Source: Citrobacter amalonaticus Y19
GTDB taxonomy: Bacteria; Pseudomonadota; Gammaproteobacteria; Enterobacterales; Enterobacteriaceae
NCBI RefSeq assembly: GCF_000981805.1
Contig: NZ_CP011132.1
Location: forward strand, 4,030,001 to 4,094,000
DNA: 64,000 nucleotides
Reading direction: 5' to 3'
Part shown: positions 45,334-54,414 of the stretch, piece by piece
How the letters are laid out: the number at the start of each line of letters is the position of its first letter
How positions within the stretch are numbered: the stretch's first letter is position 1
Notes under the pieces: generated by a model
The model's database searches: none
What the model was told of the DNA's origin: nothing
What the model saw: only the letters and a program-made list of their open reading frames with translations
Translations under genes and position numbers: made by a program

Positions 45334-47532
45334 ATGTCGATACCTGCTCACGATGGCAAAAAAGCCCCACAATTTTCATCTTTCAAGCCTGCCACCACGC
45401 CGCAGAAGACCGATGACTGCTGCTGCGAAGGCGCGTGCTCACCCCCTGAATCGGTTGTTGAAACGGTAAAAGGCACTCGCTACAGCTGGAAAGTGTCCGG
45501 GATGGACTGCGCCGCCTGCGCCCGCAAAGTGGAAAACGCCGTGCGTCAGGTCAGCGGCGTCAATCAGGTCCAGGTGCTGTTTGCTACCGAGAAACTGGTC
45601 GTCGACAGTAACGGCGATCTCCGCCACCAAATCGAGAACGCGGTACAAAAAGCGGGTTACGCACTGCGCGATGAGCAGGCGAAGGAAGACGTCCCCGAAT
45701 CCCGCTTTAAAGAGAACCTGCCGCTGCTGACGCTGACTGTCATGATGGCGCTCAGTTGGGGACTGGAGCAGTTTAACCACCCGTTCGGTCAACTGGCGTT
45801 TATCGCCACGACGCTGGTCGGCCTGTTCCCGATTGCCCGCCAGGCGCTGCGTCTGATTAAAACCGGCAGTTGGTTTGCCATTGAAACGCTGATGAGCGTT
45901 GCGGCTATCGGGGCGCTGTTCATCGGCGCCACGGCAGAAGCGGCAATGGTATTGCTGTTGTTCCTGATTGGCGAACGACTCGAAGGCTGGGCCGCCAGTC
46001 GCGCCCGCAAAGGGGTTAGCGCGCTGATGGCCCTGAAACCAGAAACTGCGACGCGTTTGCGCGACGGCGTGCGGGAAGAGGTGGCGATCAACACCCTGCA
46101 ACCGGGCGACATCATTGAAGTCGCCGCCGGGGGACGCCTGCCTGCCGACGGCAAACTGGTCTCCGGTTTTGCCAGTTTTGATGAGAGCGCGCTGACGGGC
46201 GAATCGATCCCGGTAGAACGCGCCACCGGCGACAAAGTACCGGCGGGGGCCACCAGCGTGGACCGTCTCGTCACGCTGGAAGTCGTCTGCGAACCCGGAG
46301 CTAGCGCGATTGACCGGATCCTGAAGTTAATCGAAGAGGCCGAGGAGCGCCGTGCGCCAATAGAGCGTTTTATCGACCGCTTCAGCCGTATTTATACGCC
46401 AGCGATTATGGCCATTGCTCTGCTGGTGACGCTCGTCCCGCCGCTCTTGTTCGCCGGTTCCTGGCAGGAGTGGATTTATAAAGGGTTAACGCTGCTGCTG
46501 ATCGGCTGTCCGTGTGCGCTGGTTATCTCCACGCCAGCGGCCATCACTTCCGGACTGGCGGCGGCGGCCCGTCGCGGGGCATTGATTAAAGGCGGCGCGG
46601 CGCTGGAACAGTTAGGCCGTATCACGCAGGTCGCCTTTGATAAAACCGGGACGCTAACCGTGGGAAAACCGCGTGTGACGGCGATTCACCCGGCCACCGG
46701 TATCAGCGAGTCTGAACTGCTGGCGCTGGCGGCGGCCGTCGAACAAGGCGCAACGCACCCGCTGGCGCAGGCCATTGTTCGCGAAGCGCAAAACACAGGG
46801 CTGACCATCCCGTCCGCCGAAGGACAACGGGCGCTGGTGGGGTCAGGTATTGAAGCGCAAGTGAATGGCGAAAGCGTTCTGATTTGCGCCGCCGGGAAAC
46901 GTCCTGCCGACGCCTTTGCCGGAGAGATTAACCAGCTCGAAAGCGCCGGGCAGACCGTCGTTCTGGTTCTGCGCAACGAGAGCGTGATCGGCGTGATCGC
47001 CCTGCAGGATACGCTGCGCGACGATGCCCGCACCGCCATCAGCGAACTTAACGCGCTGGGCGTGAAGGGCGTGATCCTGACCGGCGATAACCCGCGCGCG
47101 GCGGCAGCCATTGCCGGCGAACTGGGTCTGGCGTTTAACGCAGGATTGCTGCCGGAAGATAAAGTGAAAGCGGTCACCACGCTGAATCAGCAGTCGCCGC
47201 TGGCGATGGTCGGTGACGGCATTAACGATGCGCCAGCGATGAAAGCTGCCGCCATTGGTATCGCGATGGGGAGCGGCACCGACGTGGCGCTGGAAACGGC
47301 AGATGCCGCACTGACGCATAACCGCCTCACGGGGCTGGTGCAGATGATCCAACTGGCGCGCGCGACCCACGCCAATATTCGTCAGAACATCACTATTGCG
47401 CTGGGGCTGAAAGGGATATTTCTCGTCACCACGCTGCTCGGAATGACCGGACTGTGGCTGGCGGTGCTGGCAGATACCGGGGCGACGGTGCTGGTCACCG
47501 CCAACGCCCTCAGATTGTTACGTAAAGGATAA
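45334..47532 (+). CDS. zntA: Zinc/cadmium/lead-exporting P-type ATPase
   Basis: This 732-residue P1B-type ATPase pumps divalent soft metals out of the cytoplasm. It has a Cys-rich N-terminus (DDCCCEGAC), a heavy-metal domain with GMDCAACARKVEN, the transmembrane CPC motif (IGCPCALVIS), the phosphorylation site DKTGTLT and the hinge GDGINDAPAMK. GGAGG is five bases before the ATG. Control by ZntR is read from the promoter. Confidence 0.98.
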   Translation: MSIPAHDGKKAPQFSSFKPATTPQKTDDCCCEGACSPPESVVETVKGTRYSWKVSGMDCAACARKVENAVRQVSGVNQVQVLFATEKLVVDSNGDLRHQIENAVQKAGYALRDEQAKEDVPESRFKENLPLLTLTVMMALSWGLEQFNHPFGQLAFIATTLVGLFPIARQALRLIKTGSWFAIETLMSVAAIGALFIGATAEAAMVLLLFLIGERLEGWAASRARKGVSALMALKPETATRLRDGVREEVAINTLQPGDIIEVAAGGRLPADGKLVSGFASFDESALTGESIPVERATGDKVPAGATSVDRLVTLEVVCEPGASAIDRILKLIEEAEERRAPIERFIDRFSRIYTPAIMAIALLVTLVPPLLFAGSWQEWIYKGLTLLLIGCPCALVISTPAAITSGLAAAARRGALIKGGAALEQLGRITQVAFDKTGTLTVGKPRVTAIHPATGISESELLALAAAVEQGATHPLAQAIVREAQNTGLTIPSAEGQRALVGSGIEAQVNGESVLICAAGKRPADAFAGEINQLESAGQTVVLVLRNESVIGVIALQDTLRDDARTAISELNALGVKGVILTGDNPRAAAAIAGELGLAFNAGLLPEDKVKAVTTLNQQSPLAMVGDGINDAPAMKAAAIGIAMGSGTDVALETADAALTHNRLTGLVQMIQLARATHANIRQNITIALGLKGIFLVTTLLGMTGLWLAVLADTGATVLVTANALRLLRKG

Positions 47533-47541
47533 CGTGTTTTT

Positions 47542-47630
47542 GCCGGATGGCGGCGTTGCCTTATCCGGCCTACGAGCCGTACGCGGTGCATTATCCTCTG
47601 TAGGCCGGATAAGCGTTAGCGCCATCCGGC
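47542..47630. repeat. REP pair (BIME) between zntA and tusA
   Basis: Facing units GCCGGATGGCGGC...CTTATCCGGC and GCCGGATAAGCG...GCCATCCGGC lie between convergent genes. Confidence 0.93.
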
Positions 47631-47635
47631 GTCGC

Positions 47636-47881
47636 TTACTGGCCTTTACGCACCAGATAGCGATACGGCAGAGAGTCGGTCTCTTTTGCCACCAGCTCAT
47701 GTTCCATAAAGGTACAAAACCCGGGAATATCACGGGTGGTCGCCGGATCGTCCGCCACAATCAGCAGCGTTTCGCCGGTCTGCATGGTGCGTACGGTTTT
47801 ACGCACCATCATTACCGGTTCCGGACAGCGGAGTCCCTGGGCATCAAGGGTATGGTCGGCAGAGGAAAACAGATCGCTCAT
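47636..47881 (-). CDS. tusA: Sulfur-transfer protein TusA
   Basis: This 81-residue protein accepts persulfide sulfur from IscS on the Cys of GLRCPEPVMMVRKT and passes it to the TusBCD relay for 2-thiouridine in tRNA; it also serves molybdenum cofactor synthesis. The start at 47881 gives the E. coli length; a start five codons earlier is possible. Confidence 0.97.
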   Translation of the reverse strand: MSDLFSSADHTLDAQGLRCPEPVMMVRKTVRTMQTGETLLIVADDPATTRDIPGFCTFMEHELVAKETDSLPYRYLVRKGQ

Positions 47882-48010
47882 CATGGTCTCATTCACTAAA
47901 AAAACGGCTGTAGTTTACGCTCAGTTCCGAAGTAAGCCAATCAGGTTAACGATTGCGTGAATAATAGCCATTGCATTACCGCCGCAAAGCAGTATTATGC
48001 GGCGGCTTGA

Positions 48011-48046
48011 ATTGGGTTCCCTCACCCCAATAACCATCAAAAAGGT
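48011..48046 (+). promoter_or_regulatory. preQ1-I-like riboswitch in the yhhQ leader
   Basis: TTGGG (48012-48016) and CCCAA (48026-48030) form stem P1 around TTCCCTCAC. An A-rich tail follows and ends in AGG (48043-48045), which can pair with CCU in the loop to make the pseudoknot stem P2. GGTTCC, ACCCC and AAAAAGG match the class I preQ1 aptamer layout. The AGG is also the Shine-Dalgarno, six bases before the ATG, so ligand binding would block translation. The gene downstream transports a queuosine precursor. Confidence 0.65.
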
Positions 48047-48051
48047 ACAAT

Positions 48052-48717
48052 ATGAACGCATTTACACAATCACAGCGCATAAAAGCGTTGTTCTGGCTAT
48101 CGCTATTCCATTTGCTGGTGATCACCTCCAGCAACTATCTGGTCCAGCTTCCGGTCTCCATTTTTGGTTTCCACACCACCTGGGGCGCGTTTAGCTTTCC
48201 CTTTATTTTCCTCGCAACCGACCTGACCGTGCGGATTTTTGGCGCGCCGCTGGCCCGTCGAATTATCTTTGCGGTGATGATGCCAGCGCTGCTGATCTCC
48301 TATGTGATTTCGTCGCTGTTTTATATGGGTTCCTGGCAAGGATTTGGGGCGCTGATGCACTTCAATCTGTTTGTCGCCCGTATCGCGGTCGCCAGTTTTA
48401 TGGCCTATGCGCTGGGACAGATTCTCGATGTGCACGTCTTTAACCGCCTGCGTCAGAACCGCCGCTGGTGGCTGGCACCGACGGCCTCGACGCTGTTTGG
48501 CAACGTCAGCGACACCCTCGCCTTCTTCTTTATCGCATTCTGGCGCAGCCCGGATGCCTTTATGGCCGAGCACTGGATGGAAATCGCCATCGTTGATTAT
48601 TGTTTCAAAGTGCTAATCAGCATCCTCTTCTTCCTGCCGATGTATGGCGTTTTGCTGAATATGTTGCTGAAAAAACTGGCAGATAAATCTGAAATCCCGG
48701 CGATGCAGACAAGTTGA
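48052..48717 (+). CDS. yhhQ: Queuosine precursor (preQ0/preQ1) transporter
   Basis: This 221-residue membrane protein of COG1738 imports 7-cyano-7-deazaguanine-type precursors for queuosine in tRNA. About six hydrophobic segments and the family core FPFIFLATDLTVRIFGAPLARRI are visible. It is a single gene downstream of a compact leader that resembles the preQ1 riboswitch, which supports the role. Confidence 0.95.
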   Translation: MNAFTQSQRIKALFWLSLFHLLVITSSNYLVQLPVSIFGFHTTWGAFSFPFIFLATDLTVRIFGAPLARRIIFAVMMPALLISYVISSLFYMGSWQGFGALMHFNLFVARIAVASFMAYALGQILDVHVFNRLRQNRRWWLAPTASTLFGNVSDTLAFFFIAFWRSPDAFMAEHWMEIAIVDYCFKVLISILFFLPMYGVLLNMLLKKLADKSEIPAMQTS

Positions 48718-48794
48718 GCTAAAGGTTCCTTTTCCGGGTTGTGATAAGATGAACGGATGAGCCGTTATGGCCGTTTATCGAAAGGAAGAAGTCA

Positions 48795-49352
48795 ATGCGT
48801 AATCTGGTTAAATATGTCGGTATTGGCCTGCTGGTTATGGGGCTGGCGGCCTGTGATAATAGTGATACGAAAGCGTCGGCAGAAGGCACGGCGGCAGAAA
48901 GCAACGCATCCGGTCAGCCGGTTACTCTGCTGGATGGCAAACTGAGTTTCTCACTGCCGGCGGATATGACTGACCAGAGCGGCAAGCTGGGTACGCAGGC
49001 CAACAATATGCACGTCTACTCTGACGCGACCGGCCAGAAAGCGGTCATTGTCATCGTCGGTGATAACACCAGCGAAGATCTGTCTGTGCTGGCAAAACGT
49101 CTGGAAGATCAGCAGCGCAGCCGCGACCCGCAGTTGCAGGTGGTGACCAATAAATCCGTCGAGCTGAAAGGCCACACGCTGCAACAGTTAGACAGCATTA
49201 TCTCGGCGAAAGGCCAGACCGCCTACTCATCCGTCGTACTGGGTAAAGTGGATAACCAACTGCTGACCCTGCAAATTACGCTGCCGGCTGACGACCAGCA
49301 GAAAGCGCAAACGGCCGCTGAAAACATCATCAATACGCTGGTTATTCAGTAA
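48795..49352 (+). CDS. dcrB: Inner-membrane lipoprotein DcrB
   Basis: This 185-residue lipoprotein has a lipobox LAAC in MGLAACDNSD. In E. coli it is needed for entry of phages C1 and C6 and is linked to lipoprotein maturation. The acylated Cys is followed by DN, and Asp at +2 favours inner-membrane retention. AAGGAAG lies upstream. Confidence 0.95.
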   Translation: MRNLVKYVGIGLLVMGLAACDNSDTKASAEGTAAESNASGQPVTLLDGKLSFSLPADMTDQSGKLGTQANNMHVYSDATGQKAVIVIVGDNTSEDLSVLAKRLEDQQRSRDPQLQVVTNKSVELKGHTLQQLDSIISAKGQTAYSSVVLGKVDNQLLTLQITLPADDQQKAQTAAENIINTLVIQ

Positions 49353-49355
49353 CCG

Positions 49356-50573
49356 TCAGGATGATGAGACGGCCTCTGGCGATTCCTGCGGAGGCCGTTT
49401 TTTTAACCGCCAGGTTAACAGGAGCGCAATCGCGACCAGACCCGCCGCCGCCAGGTAAATCACCGGCACACCCGCCCAGCTCATCACCAGCCCGGCCAAC
49501 GGCCCCGTCACCCCCAGCGACAAATCCATAAACACCGTATAGGTCGCCAGCGCCGAACCCTGATTCTGCTGCGGCACCGCTTTTACCGCCACCACGCCAA
49601 GCGCCGGGAAAACCAGCGAGAAGCCCATCCCTGCCAGCAGCACGCCGATTTTTGCCATCCACGGCATCATCGCGACACCCACCAACAGCAGTCCGACAAT
49701 CTCAACGCTAAAGCAGATCATCGCCACATTCAGACCGCCCAGGCGGTTGATGCCGTTTGGAAACAACAGACGCGTGCCGATAAAAGCACAGCTAAACAGG
49801 GTGAGCGCAAATGCCGCGCCGTCCCAGCCTTTGTAGTCATAGAACAGGGTGATAAAGGTGGCGATCACCCCGAAACCCGCCGAGGCCAGCGCCAGCGCCA
49901 TCCCGTATAGCCAGACGCGTCCAAGCACCGCGCGAAAGGGAAGTGGCTTCCCTTTGCTCGCTTTCACCGCCGGGCGCGGAATCGCTAACAGAATTGCCAG
50001 CAGCGCGATCCCCATGATAATCAACGCTAATCCCCGTAGTCCGCCCCAACTGTAAAACAGCACGCCGAGCGGCGCGCCGACCGCCATCGCCCCGTAGGTC
50101 ACAATACCGTTCCACGAGATCACCCGCCCGATATGCAACGAGCCCACCACGCCAACGCCCCATAGCGTCGAGCCGGTCCCGGCGAAGCTCTGGCCAATCC
50201 CCAGAATCACGCGCCCCAGACACAGCAGCAGCAAACTGACTACCGGCCAACTGCTGGTGCTTCCCGCCAGAAAATAGCCCGCGCCGCTGAGAAAACAGCC
50301 GCACAGACCAAAAACCACAATCTTTTTCGGACCGAGTAAATCCGCGTAGCGTCCGGCGTGAGGGCGACTGAGCAACGTCGCGAAGTATTGCAGGCTGATG
50401 ACCAGTCCCGCCCAGAAGGCGCTAAAGCCCATCACATCATGGACATAGCCAGGCAGCACCGCGAGCGGCAGACCGATGGTCAGGTAGCTGGCGCAGTTAA
50501 ACATCACAACAGAAACAATGCGCAGATTGAGGCGCAATCCATTAAGCGCCGGTTCAGCGACGGGTTCGGGCAT
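49356..50573 (-). CDS. yhhS: MFS transporter YhhS
   Basis: This 405-residue 12-helix major facilitator of the UPF0226/YhhS group in E. coli has been linked to arabinose and some drug efflux. Family sequences include FSAFWAGLVISLQYFATLL, RPHAGRYADLLGPKK and GRVILGIGQSFAGTG. The start at 50573 (MPEPVAEPALNGLRLN) gives the E. coli length; an ATG 14 codons earlier would add a Cys-rich, non-conserved stretch. The last codons contain the dcrB terminator. Confidence 0.93.
   Translation of the reverse strand: MPEPVAEPALNGLRLNLRIVSVVMFNCASYLTIGLPLAVLPGYVHDVMGFSAFWAGLVISLQYFATLLSRPHAGRYADLLGPKKIVVFGLCGCFLSGAGYFLAGSTSSWPVVSLLLLCLGRVILGIGQSFAGTGSTLWGVGVVGSLHIGRVISWNGIVTYGAMAVGAPLGVLFYSWGGLRGLALIIMGIALLAILLAIPRPAVKASKGKPLPFRAVLGRVWLYGMALALASAGFGVIATFITLFYDYKGWDGAAFALTLFSCAFIGTRLLFPNGINRLGGLNVAMICFSVEIVGLLLVGVAMMPWMAKIGVLLAGMGFSLVFPALGVVAVKAVPQQNQGSALATYTVFMDLSLGVTGPLAGLVMSWAGVPVIYLAAAGLVAIALLLTWRLKKRPPQESPEAVSSS
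49369..49404 (+). terminator. dcrB terminator, inside the yhhS coding sequence
   Basis: ACGGCCTC (49369-49376) pairs with GAGGCCGT (49391-49398), followed by seven or more T ending at 49404. It serves dcrB on the plus strand but lies within the final codons of the convergent yhhS. Confidence 0.85.
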
Positions 50574-50704
50574 GGGGACCACCACGTTTTTACAACAATG
50601 TTTCATTTCTATCATGCCACGCCGGGAAAATCAGCAGCCAGATTAGGAATATCGGCAGCCAACCTGCCGCTACACTTAATGAAAATCAATAACAGGATGC
50701 CGCC

Positions 50705-51754
50705 ATGACAACCCCTCAGCCCGATAAAACGGGTTTACATATTCTGCTCAAGCTGGCCGCGCTGGTCGTCATTCTCGCCGGGATCCACGCCGCCGCCGAT
50801 ATCATTGTGCAACTGTTACTGGCGCTCTTTTTCGCCATTGTCCTCAATCCCCTGGTCACCTGGTTTATCCGTCGGGGGGTGAAACGCCCGGTGGCGATCA
50901 CGATTGTGGTGGTCGTGATGCTGTTCGTGCTCACCGCGCTGATTGGCGTGTTGGCCGCCTCGGTTAACGAATTTATTGCCATGCTGCCGAAGTACAACAA
51001 AGAACTGACGCGCAAGGTCTTGTATGTGCAGGAGATGATGCCGTTTTTAAATCTACACATGTCCCCGGAACGCATGTTGCAGCGCATCGACTCCGACAAA
51101 ATTGTCACCTTCACCACCACGCTGATGACCGGGTTGTCGGGCGCGATGGCCAGCGTCGTTTTACTGGTCATGACCGTCGTTTTTATGCTGTTTGAAGTCC
51201 GCCATGTGCCTTACAAAATGCGTTTTGCGCTGCATAACCCGCAAATCCACATTGCCGGACTGCACCGGGCGCTGAAGGGAGTTTCGCACTATCTGGCGTT
51301 AAAAACGCTGCTCAGCCTGTGGACCGGGGTCATTGTCTGGCTGGGACTGGAACTGATGAACATTCAGTTTGCCCTGATGTGGGGGGTGCTGGCGTTCCTG
51401 CTGAACTATGTCCCGAACATTGGCTCAGTGATTTCCGCCGTTCCGCCGATGATTCAGGCACTGCTTTTCAACGGCATTTATGAGTGCGTACTGGTGGGGG
51501 CGCTGTTCCTGGTGGTCCATATGGTATTAGGTAACATGGTTGAACCACGCATGATGGGGCATCGCCTGGGCATGTCGACGCTGGTGGTATTCCTTTCCTT
51601 ACTGGTCTGGGGCTGGCTGCTCGGCCCGGTGGGGATGTTGCTCTCCGTCCCCCTGACCAGCGTCTGTAAAATCTGGATGGAGACCACAACAGGCGGCAGC
51701 AAACTGGCCATATTACTGGGCCCGGGGAGACCGAAAAATCGATTACCGGGATAA
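50705..51754 (+). CDS. yhhT: AI-2E family membrane protein YhhT
   Basis: This 349-residue protein has about eight hydrophobic segments. Its C-terminal LVLVGALFLVVHMVLGNMVEPRMMGHRLGMST-type region is characteristic of the AI-2E/PerM family of exporters. The substrate is not known. It diverges from yhhS, and the aryl-polyene cluster starts 358 bp downstream on the same strand. Confidence 0.93.
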   Translation: MTTPQPDKTGLHILLKLAALVVILAGIHAAADIIVQLLLALFFAIVLNPLVTWFIRRGVKRPVAITIVVVVMLFVLTALIGVLAASVNEFIAMLPKYNKELTRKVLYVQEMMPFLNLHMSPERMLQRIDSDKIVTFTTTLMTGLSGAMASVVLLVMTVVFMLFEVRHVPYKMRFALHNPQIHIAGLHRALKGVSHYLALKTLLSLWTGVIVWLGLELMNIQFALMWGVLAFLLNYVPNIGSVISAVPPMIQALLFNGIYECVLVGALFLVVHMVLGNMVEPRMMGHRLGMSTLVVFLSLLVWGWLLGPVGMLLSVPLTSVCKIWMETTTGGSKLAILLGPGRPKNRLPG

Positions 51755-52112
51755 GCCAACCCTACCAACCAGGGTAGTTTTATTCACTTACCGGTGAAAG
51801 TATTATAAGCCGCGCTTTTATTACCTGAGTATTTCAATAAACGCGCGGTTTCCTTCGTGAAATGAGGTCCAGATTTTCCGCAGTGCATTTAATTCAAATT
51901 TAATAATATCGATAATTTAATTTAAGTAAGAATTAACTAACGCCATGATAACCAGAAGATAAACGACCTTCTGCGTTAACGCATTAATTTCAGAGTTTTC
52001 GCGGCATCCCGTCAAAGTTAATATTAAAAATAGTCGATATTATAGTTACTAAAACTAAATTCAGAAATGCATTCAACGTTAATATAAATAGTGATTTTGA
52101 TAGGGAGTTTTC
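51755..52112 (+). promoter_or_regulatory. Long AT-rich leader of the aryl-polyene cluster
   Basis: These 358 bp hold no gene I can support. A weak terminator-like ACCCT/AGGGT hairpin with TTTTATT (about 51759-51786) may end yhhT. From about 51890 the sequence becomes markedly AT-rich, unlike the GC-rich genes around it. AATATCGA and TCGATATT occur as inverted copies about 130 bp apart. Such DNA is typical of H-NS-silenced acquired clusters; the promoter itself was not placed. Confidence 0.5.
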
Positions 52113-52502
52113 ATGAAACAATACATTAAGTGGTTTGCGGCGATTGCGGTTGTCGGTGCGCTGGCAGGTTGTGCGCGTACGGCCCCCATCGATCAGGTTC
52201 ACTCTTCTGTAACCGCAGGCCACACTCAGGATCAGGTGAAAAACGCGATTCTGAAAGCAGGCGTTCAGCGTAAATGGATCATGACTGAAGTGAGTCCTGG
52301 TGTGATCAAAGCGCGTCAGCAGTCTCGCGACCACGTTGCAGAAGTGCGTATTACCTACACCGCCTCCAGCTACGATATCAAGTATGACAGCAGTCTCAAT
52401 CTGCAAGCTTCTGGCGGTAAAATTCATAAAAACTACAACCGCTGGGTACGTAACCTGGATAAAGACATTCAGTTGAACCTGTCTGCAGGTGCAAATCTGT
52501 AA
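52113..52502 (+). CDS. apeA: Small lipoprotein at the head of the aryl-polyene cluster
   Basis: This 129-residue protein has a lipoprotein signal ending in ALAGC (Cys20) and a mature basic domain of about 110 residues (QVKNAILKAGVQRKWIMTEV...). Its role in the pathway is not established. GGGAG lies six bases upstream. The letter apeA is given from its first place in the cluster and is less certain than the later letters. Confidence 0.8.
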   Translation: MKQYIKWFAAIAVVGALAGCARTAPIDQVHSSVTAGHTQDQVKNAILKAGVQRKWIMTEVSPGVIKARQQSRDHVAEVRITYTASSYDIKYDSSLNLQASGGKIHKNYNRWVRNLDKDIQLNLSAGANL

Positions 52503-52575
52503 TGACGCCTGAAGTCGGGCCGTGCCGTGCGCGGTCCGATAATCTTTTTCGTTTTCTTAACAGGTTGTACTCGCC

Positions 52576-53637
52576 ATGTACGAACAGGACTCCCTCAGCG
52601 CACTGGATGCGATCACTGAAGCGCAGCGTATCGCCTTCGCCCCCATGCTGTTTCAAACCGCGCTTTGCCTGCGAAATGCAGATGTACTGGCTTATCTTGA
52701 CCGCCAGGGTAAACAGGGTGCAACGCTTGAAGAGATCGCGGAAAACAGTCACGTCAACGAATATGCGGTCAGCGTATTGTTGGATATGGGATTAAGCGGA
52801 CGCATCATCACCCATAAAGCCGGGCGTTATTATCTGGCGAAAATCGGACATTTCCTTTTGCATGACACCATGACTCGCGTGAATATGGATTTCACCCACG
52901 ACGTCTGTTATCAGGGATTGTTCTTTCTGGAAAATGCGCTGAAAGAAGGAAAACCGTCCGGGTTAAAAGTGTTTGGCGACTGGCCAACCATTTATCCGGC
53001 ATTGTCGCAATTACCGCCGTCCGCGCGTGAAAGTTGGTTCGCCTTCGATCATTACTATTCTGACGGCGCGTTTGATGCCGCATTACCGCATGTATTCGCC
53101 AGTTGTCCTGCAACCCTGTACGATGTGGGCGGAAATACGGGCAAATGGGCAATACGCTGTAGCCAGTTCGACGAAAATATCGCGGTGACGCTATTAGATT
53201 TGCCACAACAAATTGCACTTGCCCGCGAAAATATCGAAAATGCAGGATTATCCGATCGCATCGATTTTCATGCGGTGGATATGCTTGGCGATGCGCCTTT
53301 ACCCACAGAGGCCGATATCTGGTGGATGAGTCAATTTCTTGACTGTTTTTCACCGGAGCAAATTGTCGCCATGCTCAGCAAGGTTGCCCGCGTAATGAAA
53401 CCCGGCGCAAGGCTGTGCATTATGGAGCTGTTCTGGGATGCGCAGCGCTTTGAAGCCGCCTCATTCAGTCTGAATGCGTCTTCGCTTTACTTTACCTGCA
53501 TGGCGAACGGCAACAGCCGTTTCTACAGCGCAGAGAAATTTTATGGCTATCTGGACAAGGCAGGGTTCCAGGTGGAAGAACGCCACGATAACTTAGGCGT
53601 TGGACATACTTTATTGATATGTCAGAAGAAAAAATAA
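52576..53637 (+). CDS. apeB: SAM-dependent O-methyltransferase of the aryl-polyene pathway
   Basis: This 353-residue protein has an N-terminal winged-helix dimerisation part (about 20-90) and a C-terminal class I methyltransferase fold with the SAM loop LYDVGGNTGKWA (181-192) and Asp208 in TLLDLP, as in the Methyltransf_2 family. It is expected to methylate the aryl head group of the polyene. The ribosome site is weak (AGG at longer spacing). Confidence 0.85.
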   Translation: MYEQDSLSALDAITEAQRIAFAPMLFQTALCLRNADVLAYLDRQGKQGATLEEIAENSHVNEYAVSVLLDMGLSGRIITHKAGRYYLAKIGHFLLHDTMTRVNMDFTHDVCYQGLFFLENALKEGKPSGLKVFGDWPTIYPALSQLPPSARESWFAFDHYYSDGAFDAALPHVFASCPATLYDVGGNTGKWAIRCSQFDENIAVTLLDLPQQIALARENIENAGLSDRIDFHAVDMLGDAPLPTEADIWWMSQFLDCFSPEQIVAMLSKVARVMKPGARLCIMELFWDAQRFEAASFSLNASSLYFTCMANGNSRFYSAEKFYGYLDKAGFQVEERHDNLGVGHTLLICQKKK

Positions 53638-53691
53638 CAAAGTAGCCTCAAAACGCTACTGGAATCACGGGTTTACCGCGGACGCGCGTTG

Positions 53692-54414
53692 ATGAAATTC
53701 TCACTAAACATTACCGACTGGCGGGCGATGGCGCCAGGTCTGAGCGAATCGATACAGTGGTTGCAATGGTCACGGCATCCGCACGCCATCGATCCGTCGG
53801 CGGCGCAAGGCAAATTGCGTGAACTGCCGATGATGACCGCCCGTCGGCTTAGCTCCGGCAGTAAACTGGCCGTCGAGTGTGGGCTGGCGATGCTGCGCCG
53901 CCACGATATTGATGCGGTGCTGTACACTAGTCGGCACGGCGAACTTGAACGTAACTACCGCATTCTGCATGCGCTGGCGACCGAACAGGCGCTCTCACCG
54001 ACCGATTTCGCCCTGTCAGTACACAATTCAGCGGTAGGCAACCTGACTATCGCGGCTAAACACCCCATCGTCTCGTCATCGCTTTCCGCCGGACGCGATA
54101 CCTTCCAGCAGGGGTTATGTGAAGTCATCTGCCTGCTACAGGCGGGTTACCAGCGCGTGTTGATGGTCGACTTCGACGGTTTTCTTCCCGAGTTCTACCA
54201 CCCGCGCCTCCCGGAAAATATGCCAACCTGGCCGTACGCCACCGCGCTGGTTTGCGAAGCCGGTAACGACTGGGTGTGTCAGAGCGAACCGGTTCAGGCA
54301 GGTGCTGAAACCGCGCTCCCGCAAAGCCTGCTGTTTTTACAGCACTATTTACTGAATGCCGGGACATTTACCCTACCCGGTGAGCGCGTGCAGTGGCACT
54401 GGAGCCGGACATGA
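53692..54414 (+). CDS. apeC: Ketosynthase-like chain-length factor
   Basis: This 240-residue protein resembles the N-terminal half of a beta-ketoacyl synthase. It carries VHNSAVGNLTIAAKHPIVS and LSAGRDTFQQGLCEVICLL, which correspond to the ketosynthase core, but no TACSS-type nucleophile loop. In the studied aryl-polyene system ApeC pairs with the ketosynthase ApeO as a KS:CLF dimer, and ApeO is encoded here at the right edge. An ATG at 53692 is preferred to the adjoining TTG; ATGA overlap with the next gene. Confidence 0.85.
   Translation: MKFSLNITDWRAMAPGLSESIQWLQWSRHPHAIDPSAAQGKLRELPMMTARRLSSGSKLAVECGLAMLRRHDIDAVLYTSRHGELERNYRILHALATEQALSPTDFALSVHNSAVGNLTIAAKHPIVSSSLSAGRDTFQQGLCEVICLLQAGYQRVLMVDFDGFLPEFYHPRLPENMPTWPYATALVCEAGNDWVCQSEPVQAGAETALPQSLLFLQHYLLNAGTFTLPGERVQWHWSRT

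Noticed and set aside
53689..53691. TTG start for apeC
   Set aside because: An ATG follows directly at 53692 and is preferred; the choice changes one residue only.
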